Origin: Nanobdellota archaeon
Lineage (GTDB): Archaea; Nanobdellota; Nanobdellia; Pacearchaeales; GW2011-AR1
Assembly (NCBI GenBank): GCA_030688225.1
Contig: JAUYIO010000041.1
Location: 1 to 12,938, forward strand
DNA: 12,938 bases
Direction: 5' to 3'
Shown: piece by piece, positions 1-7,404 of the stretch
How the letters are laid out: each line of letters opens with the position of its first letter
How positions within the stretch are numbered: the first letter of the stretch is position 1
Program-made: the position numbers and the translations under genes
Notes under the pieces: model-generated
The model's input: the letters and a program-made list of their open reading frames with translations, nothing else
What the model was told of the DNA's origin: nothing
Databases searched by the model: none

Positions 1-752
1 AAGCTGGGAAACTTTTTAAAATCCCTACTTTTGTCCTACAACATGGGATGGCTGGTTATGAATTGGGATTTTATCCTTTCTCTGCTGATTATTTTATTGC
101 TTTTGGTGAGGAAAGCAAACATCGCCTAAAAAATTTTGGGCTTCCTGAAGAAAAGGTCTTTGCATTAGGGCACCCTCAATTTGAGAAATACCTCAATCAG
201 AGGACTAAAAGAACAAAAATTATTAGTTATATTACAACAACGGCAAGGAGCACCGATTTCTTACCTGAAGTTGATCCAAGCAAAAAAAATCAAAAAGATA
301 TTTTAAGAATTATTTTTAGAGCTATGAAGAATTTTCCAAAGTATAAATTAATTGTAAAAGGTAGGGAAGGTTGGGATATGAATAATCTTGCAAAACAAAT
401 TGCAAAAGAAGAAAACTTTCATAATTTTGAAGTTGTTGAAAAAACAGATTCATCAAAGCTTTTAAGAAATTCAGATGTTCTTCTAGTAAATAACTCAACA
501 ATGGTTTTGGATGCCCTTCTTTTAAAAAAAGATGTTATTTCTGTGACTTGTAAAGGAATATCTCATTTTTACAATAGTCCTTTTACAAAACCAATAAAGA
601 AGGTTTTCGATGAGAAACAACTTGGAAAAGAAATTAGAAAATGTCTTGGAAGAAATAAAAATTATCCAAATTTTTTAGAAAAAAGACTTCCAAAAGAGTG
701 GGGGGGAAGCTCTAAAAAAATTTCAGAATTTATTTCAAGCAAAATAGGTTAA
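1..752 (+). CDS. GT-B-type glycosyltransferase-like protein, 5'-truncated
   Basis: The reading frame is open to the window edge (first full codon at 3), so the N-terminus is missing and the ATG at 48 is probably internal. About 249 residues are visible. The N-terminal part has PTFVLQHGM followed by an acidic/aromatic stretch and a GHPQFEKY motif. The C-terminal half has VLLVNNSTMVLDALLLKKDVI, like the nucleotide-binding S/T-x-x-x-E/D-A-x-x-x-x-K-P-V-I segment of GT-B enzymes. CDP-glycerol glycerophosphotransferases and UDP-GlcNAc 2-epimerase-like glycosyltransferases share this layout. It likely transfers a sugar or polyol phosphate in surface glycan assembly, which fits the neighbouring nonulosonic acid genes. 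There is no transmembrane segment in the visible part. Donor and acceptor cannot be read from sequence. A NeuC-like epimerase is a less likely alternative because the usual NeuC motifs are not evident. Confidence 0.72.
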   Translation, partial: AGKLFKIPTFVLQHGMAGYELGFYPFSADYFIAFGEESKHRLKNFGLPEEKVFALGHPQFEKYLNQRTKRTKIISYITTTARSTDFLPEVDPSKKNQKDILRIIFRAMKNFPKYKLIVKGREGWDMNNLAKQIAKEENFHNFEVVEKTDSSKLLRNSDVLLVNNSTMVLDALLLKKDVISVTCKGISHFYNSPFTKPIKKVFDEKQLGKEIRKCLGRNKNYPNFLEKRLPKEWGGSSKKISEFISSKIG

Positions 753-763
753 ATACAAAAGAC

Positions 764-771
764 ATTTAAAT
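764..771 (+). promoter_or_regulatory. TATA-like box for the radical SAM gene
   Basis: ATTTAAAT lies just after the stop of the preceding gene. Its centre is about 24 nt upstream of the ATG at 792, the spacing expected for an archaeal leaderless promoter. It favours ATG 792 over the TTG at 774. Confidence 0.4.
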
Positions 772-791
772 GATTGCCAATTAAGAAAAAT

Positions 792-1898
792 ATGGGAAAA
801 GATTATTTTTCATTAACGCCCATTTTGGGGCAAATGAAATATTTATTAAAGAGAGGGAATGTACTTAACCAGGTAAAAGATAGGGTAAAATGGAATGTTT
901 TCCCTGCATTTTACAAAGTTGCTGATTTCCCAACACACATAGATATTGAATCTGCTTCTGCATGCCAATTAGCTTGCCCACAATGTACAAATGTTATAAT
1001 GCCTACAAAGATAAAAGGCATCATGTCATGGAGCACTTATAAGAAAGTAATAGATGAGGCATCTGAAAGAGGAGTTTATTCCATAAAACTTAGTTGGAGA
1101 GGGGAACCCATGTTAAATCCAAAAATATGGGACATGGTAAAATACGCCAAGAACAGAGAGATAAAAGATGTTGCATTTTTATCAAATGGTGAAAGAATGA
1201 AAGTTCCTGAGGACTTGGAGAAGATGTTAGACTCTGGTCTAGATTGGATTAGTTTTTCTGCAGATGGGTTATACGAAACATATAATAGAATAAGAGCGCC
1301 TTCAAAATTTGAAGAATTTTCTTCAAAACTTGTTGCTTTAAGAGATTTAAAAAGAAAAAAAGGTGTTGATAAACCTTTAGTGAGAATTCAAACAATTCTT
1401 TCTGCAATTAGAGACAATCCTGATGCTTATTTTGATTATTGGGAACCTATTGTTGATAGAGTTAATTTTATTTCTGATGAGGCAAGATCTGATGAAATGA
1501 GGCAATTCCCCCAAGATCCAGATTATATTTGCCCTGCCCCTTGGCAAAGAATAGTTATAGACCATAAAGGCAATGCAAGACCTTGTGTTTGTGATTATTT
1601 TGAAAGAAATGTAATGGGAAATGTTAATGAACAATCACTGTATGAGATATGGCATGGGAAAATGTTTGAAGAATTAAGACACTTGCAAAGGACAAAACAA
1701 AGAATGGAAAAAGATTATTGTGCAGAATGTTGTCATGGAGGGTTGATGCAAGAATCAGAAATAAATGTAAGAGGAAATGCTACAAAAATAAGAACTTATG
1801 TTGGACAAAAAGGTGTTGGAGATGACGCCTCAATAATAAGCAGAAAAATTCGTTCTTCTTCTCTTTATAACCCCCACATATCTTCAAAATCAGAATAG
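792..1898 (+). CDS. Radical SAM protein with SPASM-like C-terminus
   Basis: Protein of 368 residues from ATG 792. A TTG at 774 directly follows an in-frame stop and would add 6 residues. Near residue 58 the motif CQLACPQC gives the C-x3-C-x2-C that binds the radical SAM 4Fe-4S cluster. A SWRGEPMLNP segment (GEP-type SAM-binding motif) and LSNGE follow. The C-terminal third begins CPAPWQRIVID and carries further cysteines (CVC near residue 265, CAECC near 310), as in SPASM or twitch domains that bind auxiliary Fe-S clusters. Relatives in sugar loci act on carbohydrate or peptide substrates, but the reaction cannot be deduced here. It sits 39 nt after the glycosyltransferase. Its stop abuts the stop of the converging nucleotidase gene with no gap. 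Placement suggests modification of the surface sugar by radical chemistry, which is inference. Confidence 0.85.
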   Translation: MGKDYFSLTPILGQMKYLLKRGNVLNQVKDRVKWNVFPAFYKVADFPTHIDIESASACQLACPQCTNVIMPTKIKGIMSWSTYKKVIDEASERGVYSIKLSWRGEPMLNPKIWDMVKYAKNREIKDVAFLSNGERMKVPEDLEKMLDSGLDWISFSADGLYETYNRIRAPSKFEEFSSKLVALRDLKRKKGVDKPLVRIQTILSAIRDNPDAYFDYWEPIVDRVNFISDEARSDEMRQFPQDPDYICPAPWQRIVIDHKGNARPCVCDYFERNVMGNVNEQSLYEIWHGKMFEELRHLQRTKQRMEKDYCAECCHGGLMQESEINVRGNATKIRTYVGQKGVGDDASIISRKIRSSSLYNPHISSKSE

Positions 1899-2453
1899 TT
1901 AAAATAGTTCTGACAAAATTCTTTTCCAATTATTCCAATCAATTCTTCTCTTTCCTTGGATATGCACATTATATGGTTGGTCAAATATTATATGCTCCCA
2001 TGAAGGATTTCTCAACCCTTTTATTTCTGGCGAATCATCTATCAAAATATCTCCATTAATGAGGGTCTTATCTCTTACAAAAATAATTTTTCTTCTTGCC
2101 CATTCTTCTCCCAAATATTGCTCAACCCATTTTGATTTATCTGATAGATTAAATTGATATTTTGCAAGAGGTGTTGTGCAAATAAAAACATCATGATATT
2201 GTGACATCTCTTTTATAGCATCTATTGCTCCTGAAACAGGAGTTAATTTTTCTGCAAAACCTTTTGCATAAAGAATGTTTTCAATTTCAGGAGAAAATTT
2301 CTTATTGAAATTTCCTCTCAGAGAACTAGTTTTTCTAAATCTCGGCAAAGGACATATAATTTGTGGATAATTGTCTTTCCATTGTCTTCTAAATCCTCCT
2401 TCAGTATCTGATAACACTCCGTCCTGATCCACAAGAATAATTTTCCTTCTCAT
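1899..2453 (-). CDS. HAD-family 5'(3')-deoxyribonucleotidase-like phosphatase (NT5C type)
   Basis: Protein of 184 residues from ATG at 2453. A 24-residue upstream extension to 2525 is possible but would overlap the neuA promoter, and NT5C proteins normally begin a few residues before the catalytic motif. HAD motif I is VDQDGV, with nucleophile D9 and acid/base D11. Motif II is ICTTP near residue 91. Motif IV is ILIDDSPE, with metal-binding D139/D140. The SWEHIIFDQPYN segment at about 151-162 is typical of the NT5C/YorS-type cap-less nucleotidases. The family hydrolyses nucleoside monophosphates in the cytosol. The gene faces opposite to the sugar cluster, ending directly at the radical SAM stop and diverging from neuA across an 84-bp gap. 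It may be housekeeping, or it may dephosphorylate a sugar phosphate in the neighbouring pathway. The second idea is speculative. Confidence 0.82.
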   Translation of the reverse strand: MRRKIILVDQDGVLSDTEGGFRRQWKDNYPQIICPLPRFRKTSSLRGNFNKKFSPEIENILYAKGFAEKLTPVSGAIDAIKEMSQYHDVFICTTPLAKYQFNLSDKSKWVEQYLGEEWARRKIIFVRDKTLINGDILIDDSPEIKGLRNPSWEHIIFDQPYNVHIQGKRRIDWNNWKRILSELF

Positions 2454-2508
2454 AAAAGATAAATAAAAAGATAGTTTAAGAAGAATATGTATCTGCACTC
2501 CATAAATC

Positions 2509-2516
2509 TTTATAAG
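2509..2516 (+). promoter_or_regulatory. TATA box of the neuA-neuB operon
   Basis: TTTATAAG lies with its centre about 26 nt upstream of the neuA ATG (2538), so transcription would start at or next to the start codon. No Shine-Dalgarno motif is seen before this ATG, which agrees with a leaderless message. The box lies in the 84-bp gap between neuA and the diverging nucleotidase. Confidence 0.55.
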
Positions 2517-2537
2517 TATTCTCATTAAAGAGATTTT

Positions 2538-3251
2538 ATGAAAAAAGAGATTTTGGGGATCATTCCTGCAAGAGGTGGTAGCAAAGGAGTTCCTAGGAAG
2601 AATATAAAATTGTTGGCAGGAAAGCCATTGATTGCGTATTCTATTGAAGAAGCTAAAAAATCAGAGCACATCACAAAATTAATTGTTTCTACTGATGATC
2701 AAGAGATAGCAGATATTTCAAGAGCTTATGGGGCCGAAATCCCTTTTTTGAGAAATCCTTCTATGGCCAAAGACAACATACCTCTATTCCCAGATACTGT
2801 CAAAAATATTGTTGAAGAATTAGAAAAGAAAGTGAATTATCTCCCAGAGATTATTGTCGTTTTACAACCAACCTCTCCTTTTAGAACAAAGAAACATATT
2901 GAAAGCGCTATAGAAAAATTAATTGAAAGTAAATCAGATTGGGTTACAAGTATTTGCAAATCAGAGACTAATCCTGCCAAGATGTATGTACTAAAAGAAG
3001 ATAGATTGTTTTATTTCTTAGATTCTTCTCCAAACTTACATTTACAAAGGCAAGAAATTCCTCCTGTTTATAAAAAAAATGGGGCAGTTTCTGTTATGTG
3101 GAGGGATTCCTTAAAAAAAGCATACAATGTTAAGGAATCTAATTGGGGGTATATAGAAATGGGTGCTGAAGAGAGTGTTGATATAAATACACCCTTAGAT
3201 TTCATGATTGCAGAAACAATAATGAAAAAAAGAAGAGGTAATTATTCATAA
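2538..3251 (+). CDS. neuA: Acylneuraminate cytidylyltransferase (CMP-nonulosonic acid synthetase)
   Basis: Protein of 237 residues, the usual length for the catalytic domain. It transfers CMP from CTP to the anomeric hydroxyl of a nonulosonic acid, giving the CMP-sugar donor. Diagnostic motifs are the nucleotide-binding ARGGSKGVPRKN (residues 11-22), VSTDDQEIA (50-58), LQPTSPFR (109-116), NGAVSV (181-186) and a C-terminal VDINTPLDF with D215 as the likely metal ligand. The second aspartate of the usual D-x-D metal pair appears as N217 here, a small deviation. It starts the + strand neu operon behind a leaderless promoter and is followed after 9 nt by the neuB fusion. The family also contains Leg-, Pse- and Kdo-specific members. 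NeuB next door makes a nine-carbon sugar the best guess, but the exact substrate is open. Confidence 0.9.
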   Translation: MKKEILGIIPARGGSKGVPRKNIKLLAGKPLIAYSIEEAKKSEHITKLIVSTDDQEIADISRAYGAEIPFLRNPSMAKDNIPLFPDTVKNIVEELEKKVNYLPEIIVVLQPTSPFRTKKHIESAIEKLIESKSDWVTSICKSETNPAKMYVLKEDRLFYFLDSSPNLHLQRQEIPPVYKKNGAVSVMWRDSLKKAYNVKESNWGYIEMGAEESVDINTPLDFMIAETIMKKRRGNYS

Positions 3252-3260
3252 CACTTTATA

Positions 3261-5192
3261 ATGAAAATTGCAAACATTTTGGATAAAAAAGAAAAAGGGA
3301 TTTACTTGATTTTAGAAATCGGAAGAACATACAATAATGATATTGAAAAAGCAAAAGAAATGATTCGTATGGGGGCAGAAGCAGGGGCAGATGCAATAAA
3401 GATTCAGTCTATAAATCCTGAGGGATTATTGATTTTTAACGAAAAGAACAAAGAATATTTTGAAAATTTGAAAAAACTTCAAAGAACAAAAGAGGAGCAT
3501 GAGATTTTAAAAAGAGAATGTGAAAAATTTGATGTAGATTTTATTTCCACTCCTGAAACTTTGGAAATGGTTGATTTGCTTGAAGAAATTAATATCTGTG
3601 CTTACAAAATTTCTTCCTTGGATTTGGTTTATCATAAGATGATTAAAAAAATTGCACAGAAAAATAAACCAATAATTCTCTCAACAGGAATGTCCTCACA
3701 TAAAGAAATTTTAGAAACAATCAATTTGATAAAAAGTTTCGGAAACGAGAAAATTATTCTACTTCACTGTGTTTCTCTTTACCCTCCAAAAATTGATGAT
3801 TTGAATTTAGAGATGATTGAGAATATAAAAAATTTTGGAGTTATTGCGGGTTTTTCAGATCATACTCCTGACCTTGATGCTAGTCTTGGAGCTATTGCTA
3901 GAGGAGCAAGAGTTATTGAAAAACATTTCAAAATTGATAATGGAGAAGGAAATGAATGGAAAGGAGATTATGATGTTGCAATCACTCCTGAACAAGTTAG
4001 AAGATTAAGACTTTTTTCAAAACAGATTTTAGAAAAAAGTAGTGAAGTTAAGATGAACAATGAAAAAGAAATTGAAAGACGGAAAATTCGTGGAAGAAAA
4101 TTAATTTTAAACAAAGATTTGTCTGAAGGAGAGATTATTACAGAGGATGTCTTAGATTGTAAACAAAATTTGGATTATGGAGGGGTTGACTGCATTCACT
4201 TCAAAAAATTTGTAGGAAAAAGAATTTCTAGAAATAAGAAAAAAGATGAATTGTTGCAAGAATCAGATATTTTGGAAAGAGTCATGGTTACAGGTGCCGG
4301 GGCAGATTCAGGTTTATCTGTCATAAGAATTTTAAAAGAAAAAGGATATTATGTCCATGCATGCGATGCAGATTTAGACTCTAGTGGGTTGTATCTTGCA
4401 GACTCATTTTCAATCTTGCCTTTAGCAAAAAATGAAGATGAATTTATTAATCAGGTAAAAAAGATAGTGATTGGAAAAAAAATAGATGTTATTTTCCCGA
4501 ATGTTGATGAAGAACTGAAGGTTTTTGCAAGATATGAAAAGGAAATTCCATGCAAAGTTGTTATTTCTCCTTATCATACAGTTGAAATTTGCCAGAACAA
4601 ACTTAGTGCATTAGAACTTCTTAAAGATATCATTCCTGCTCCCCATACTAATAATTTGATGGAGAGTTATCCTTTGATTGTCCGTCCTGTTGTTTCAAGA
4701 GGTTCTAGAAATGTTTACAAAGTTTCTAATGAAAAAGAAAAAGATTTTTTTTCTGAATATATAAGAACACAGAATTTAGTTCCAATGACCCAAGAATTTT
4801 TGCCAGGCGTTGAGTATACTATTGACGCATTATTTGATTTAGATGGAAATTTTGTTGTTGCAGCACCTAGAAAAAGAATTGCTACAAAAGGAGGCGCTTC
4901 ATCTATCGGAGAAACAGAAAAGAATAAATTATTGATTACTTTCGTTGAAAATATTTCAAAAAAATTGAAATTTATAGGGCCAGTGAATATACAATTTAAA
5001 GAAGATAAAAATGGCGTTTTAAAATTTTTAGAAATTAATGCGCGTTGCTCAGGAGGGTTAATGATCAGTTATGAGAATAAATTAAACATTCCTGAGCTAA
5101 TGTTAAAAATTTTAAGAGGGGAAAAAATAAATGATTCTGAATTAAATTACAAGGAGGGTAAGGTTTATCGATACTTGACAGAAGTAAGATGA
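3261..5192 (+). CDS. neuB: NeuB (nonulosonic acid synthase)-SAF-ATP-grasp fusion
   Basis: Protein of 643 residues, nearly twice the usual NeuB length of about 340-350. Residues 1-265 form the NeuB TIM barrel, which condenses PEP with an N-acylhexosamine. They show EIG with E19, YKISSLDL (115-122), STGM (141-144), LLHCVSLYP (167-175) and the two metal histidines in GFSDHT (H201) and IEKHF (H222). Residues about 277-337 form the SAF antifreeze-like domain. Residues about 340-643 form an ATP-grasp unit, with a Rossmann-like start VMVTGAGADSG, the ATP-binding PLIVRPVVSRGSRNV (471-485), QEFLPGVEYTIDAL (511-524) and the metal motif FLEINARCSGG (589-599). The joining linker is only a few residues and in frame. 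ATP-grasp enzymes form amide or similar bonds through acyl phosphates, so this half may attach an acyl or amino acid group to the sugar (inference). Typical NeuB pocket motifs are altered. The stop overlaps the next start (ATGA). Confidence 0.9.
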   Translation: MKIANILDKKEKGIYLILEIGRTYNNDIEKAKEMIRMGAEAGADAIKIQSINPEGLLIFNEKNKEYFENLKKLQRTKEEHEILKRECEKFDVDFISTPETLEMVDLLEEINICAYKISSLDLVYHKMIKKIAQKNKPIILSTGMSSHKEILETINLIKSFGNEKIILLHCVSLYPPKIDDLNLEMIENIKNFGVIAGFSDHTPDLDASLGAIARGARVIEKHFKIDNGEGNEWKGDYDVAITPEQVRRLRLFSKQILEKSSEVKMNNEKEIERRKIRGRKLILNKDLSEGEIITEDVLDCKQNLDYGGVDCIHFKKFVGKRISRNKKKDELLQESDILERVMVTGAGADSGLSVIRILKEKGYYVHACDADLDSSGLYLADSFSILPLAKNEDEFINQVKKIVIGKKIDVIFPNVDEELKVFARYEKEIPCKVVISPYHTVEICQNKLSALELLKDIIPAPHTNNLMESYPLIVRPVVSRGSRNVYKVSNEKEKDFFSEYIRTQNLVPMTQEFLPGVEYTIDALFDLDGNFVVAAPRKRIATKGGASSIGETEKNKLLITFVENISKKLKFIGPVNIQFKEDKNGVLKFLEINARCSGGLMISYENKLNIPELMLKILRGEKINDSELNYKEGKVYRYLTEVR

Positions 5193-6349
5193 TTGACGCA
5201 GTAATTATCCTCTCACATAGATTAGAATATGGTAGATGGAGTGACGAGTATAGAAACCGATTAAATCTTGCTATAAGATTATTTAAAGAAAAAAAAATAA
5301 AAAACATAATTTTGTGTAGTGAAACTGCTAATGAAGATGTAAAAAATTTTTGTATAAAAGAAGGGATTCCTGCAGAAAACATTTTTCTTGAAAAAAGATC
5401 CAAAGATACTATTGGTGAAGCATTTTTTACAAAAAAGGACTTTGTCATCCCAAATAATTGGAAAAGTTTGGCAATAGTCTCTAGTGATTATCACCTTCCA
5501 AGAGCTAAAGAAATTTTTGAATTTATTTATCCTAAACTTAGGATAAATCTTTTTAGTATCAAAAATGGTGAGGACAAAAAAAGAAACAATGACCAAACAA
5601 ATAGTTTGAGAAAGTTTCGATATCTGGTTAGGGACCTAAAAAGAGGGGATGATGCAAGAATAGAAAAAAGATTATTTGAAGAGCATAATTTATACAAGAA
5701 TGGGGGAAAAAAGAATATCTTGGCCATAGGTGCGCATTTTGATGATATTGAATTAGGTTGTGGAGGAACAATTGCAAAACATATTGAAAATGGAGATAAT
5801 GTTACTTTTCTTTGTATTACAACAAGTGAATATTCCGGACATGATGGCAAAGAGATAAGGAAGAAAAAAGAAGCTATGCAAGAAGGAATAAATGGTGCAA
5901 GAGTTTTAGGAATAAAAAAAGGAGATTTTATTTGTTTTAATGGTAAAGCCAAAAAAGTGAAATATGGGCAGGAACTTATTGAAAAAATAAATAAAATAAT
6001 TGATGAAAGAAAGATTGATACAATTTATACACACTGGGAGAAAGATGTTCATCATGATCACTTTGCTGTAGGAAAATCTACGATAACAGCTGGAAGACAT
6101 ATTCCCAGAATTCTCGCTTATAGAAGTAATTGGTATACTTCTAGTAATGTGTTTGAAGGGAGATTTTATGTTGATATAAGTAAGCAAATTGATAAAAAAG
6201 TCTTATCCATAAGGCAACACAAAGGAGAATTAAGTAGACGTGGGGAAAAATGGATTGATTTTGTAAAACACCAAAATAGAAACTCAGGAGTAGAAGTAGG
6301 AACAGAGTATGCAGAAGTTTTTGAAATTGTTAAATATCTTGCTCCTTAA
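5189..6349 (+). CDS. DUF218 (YdcF-like)-PIG-L deacetylase fusion
   Basis: Protein of 386 residues starting in the ATGA overlap with neuB, which suggests translational coupling. Residues 1-125 match the DUF218/YdcF fold: DAVIILSH at the start, IILCSE (40-45), GIPAENIFLEKRSKDTIGEA (59-78) and VSSDYHLPRA (97-106). No signal peptide or transmembrane segment is evident, so it should be cytosolic. Residues about 174-386 are a PIG-L/LmbE zinc deacetylase: AIGAHFDDIELGCGG (179-193) with H183 and D186 as likely zinc ligands and D185 as the base, and HHDHFAVG (288-295) with H291 as the third ligand. PIG-L enzymes remove N-acetyl groups from sugars or similar small molecules. In this operon the likely role is to expose an amine on a nonulosonic acid or its precursor. 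It ends 3 nt from the converging methyltransferase stop. The role of the DUF218 half is unknown. Confidence 0.87.
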   Translation: MIDAVIILSHRLEYGRWSDEYRNRLNLAIRLFKEKKIKNIILCSETANEDVKNFCIKEGIPAENIFLEKRSKDTIGEAFFTKKDFVIPNNWKSLAIVSSDYHLPRAKEIFEFIYPKLRINLFSIKNGEDKKRNNDQTNSLRKFRYLVRDLKRGDDARIEKRLFEEHNLYKNGGKKNILAIGAHFDDIELGCGGTIAKHIENGDNVTFLCITTSEYSGHDGKEIRKKKEAMQEGINGARVLGIKKGDFICFNGKAKKVKYGQELIEKINKIIDERKIDTIYTHWEKDVHHDHFAVGKSTITAGRHIPRILAYRSNWYTSSNVFEGRFYVDISKQIDKKVLSIRQHKGELSRRGEKWIDFVKHQNRNSGVEVGTEYAEVFEIVKYLAP

Positions 6350-6352
6350 ACA

Positions 6353-7351
6353 TTATAATTTTGTTGAACAAAAAATAGGATTCACATCATATTTATGCCG
6401 TGTATCTTTCAATGCCTGAGGATTGTTAATAGTTTTTGCTATTGCTTCTTTCAAACGAGATTCTAATTTTTCTCTATCATCTGTTTTAGTTAACTGGTTA
6501 ACTATGGAAGGGATATGATGAGTCACAAAAAATTGTAAATCAAAGAATGGTATGTGGATTCCTAATTGTTTTGTTTGAAAACCGTTTTTTGAGCTTATTT
6601 CTTGCAAAGATGTTAAGTCATAAATTGGTTTTGATACACTATATAAATCCCCTACTTCAAAATCATGATTTAATTCTTCCAAAACATATTTTAAGAAATC
6701 ATTGTATCTAGCCCCAAACTTAAAAGAAGGGAATTGTGAATCATTATAGAAATGTGAGGCCGTGTTCCACCACAAAGAAGCATCTTTTTTTAAGAATTTT
6801 CTTAGTTTTAAAAAAATCTGATTTAAGTCCATCCAATGTATAGACTGATTTGCTATTGCAAAGTCCATAACTTCTTCTGGAAAATCTGTATCTTCAAATC
6901 TTTGAACCATGAAAGTAACTTGTTTTGAATAAGGTCTGCTTTCTTTTCTAAATTCTTCCCAATATTTTAAAAGATTTATATTGGTGCCTGGATTTAACAG
7001 TTCACTTCCATCGCTTTGATTAAATTTGTATTTTGCTACCGAAATCATTCCCTTAGACATTTCAACTGCAAAAAGTTTTCTTAATTTATTTTTAGAAAGA
7101 ATTTCTAAGGTGGAAATTCCCGTTCCTGCCCCTATTTCCAAACCTTGATGGTCACAAGTTGTTCGAACATATTCTGCTAATCTTGATGCCCCTGCCCTAT
7201 AAAGATTTGAAATAAAACATGTGTCTCCTTTTCTTACAACAACAGGAAAATCCACTTCATTTTGATCATATTCTATTCCTTTTTGAAAATCTCCTTCGTA
7301 AGGGTTTCCTTCTGTCGTGATCCCAGTCATTGCACCTTTCCCAAGTACCAT
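6353..7351 (-). CDS. Class I SAM-dependent methyltransferase
   Basis: Protein of 332 residues from ATG 7351. A GTG at 7360 would add three residues, but a TATA-like box sits at the right distance for the ATG. Motif I is GLEIGAGTGIS (residues 70-80) and the acidic ribose-binding residue follows in AVEMS near 97. A downstream AIANQSIHWMD segment (about 166-176) resembles the A-x-A-x-HW-D motif of Methyltransf_11/trans-aconitate-type enzymes. The long C-terminal part (beyond about 200) is not recognised and probably forms a substrate cap. The substrate is unknown. It lies between the neu operon, with which it converges, and the flippase gene, so a sugar-modifying O- or N-methyltransferase is plausible but unproven. 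It is cytosolic, with no membrane segment. It has its own predicted promoter in the 53-bp gap behind the flippase gene. Confidence 0.82.
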   Translation of the reverse strand: MVLGKGAMTGITTEGNPYEGDFQKGIEYDQNEVDFPVVVRKGDTCFISNLYRAGASRLAEYVRTTCDHQGLEIGAGTGISTLEILSKNKLRKLFAVEMSKGMISVAKYKFNQSDGSELLNPGTNINLLKYWEEFRKESRPYSKQVTFMVQRFEDTDFPEEVMDFAIANQSIHWMDLNQIFLKLRKFLKKDASLWWNTASHFYNDSQFPSFKFGARYNDFLKYVLEELNHDFEVGDLYSVSKPIYDLTSLQEISSKNGFQTKQLGIHIPFFDLQFFVTHHIPSIVNQLTKTDDREKLESRLKEAIAKTINNPQALKDTRHKYDVNPIFCSTKL

Positions 7352-7371
7352 AAAATCCACTGTTTACATCT

Positions 7372-7379
7372 TTTTTAAA
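7372..7379 (-). promoter_or_regulatory. TATA-like box of the methyltransferase gene
   Basis: TTTAAAAA on the - strand is centred about 24 nt upstream of ATG 7351 and supports a leaderless start there. A second AT-rich run (AATATAC, around 7388) would instead fit the GTG at 7360, so the choice is not certain. Confidence 0.38.
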
Positions 7380-7404
7380 CATTTGTATATTCAATTCTTC
7401 CAAA

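Noticed and set aside
2454..2525. 24-residue N-terminal extension of the nucleotidase
   Set aside because: It precedes the catalytic motif by far more than family members have and overlaps the neuA promoter. ATG at 2453 fits better.
4281..4290. Artefactual join between neuB and a separate ATP-grasp gene
   Set aside because: No stop or frame change is seen. The frame is continuous through SAF into ATP-grasp. An internal ATG at 4284 exists but nothing upstream of it looks like a promoter or binding site.
5065..6187. Several - strand open frames opposite neuB and the PIG-L fusion
   Set aside because: Phe- and Ser-rich antisense shadows of A-rich coding sequence. The + strand frames carry clear catalytic motifs.
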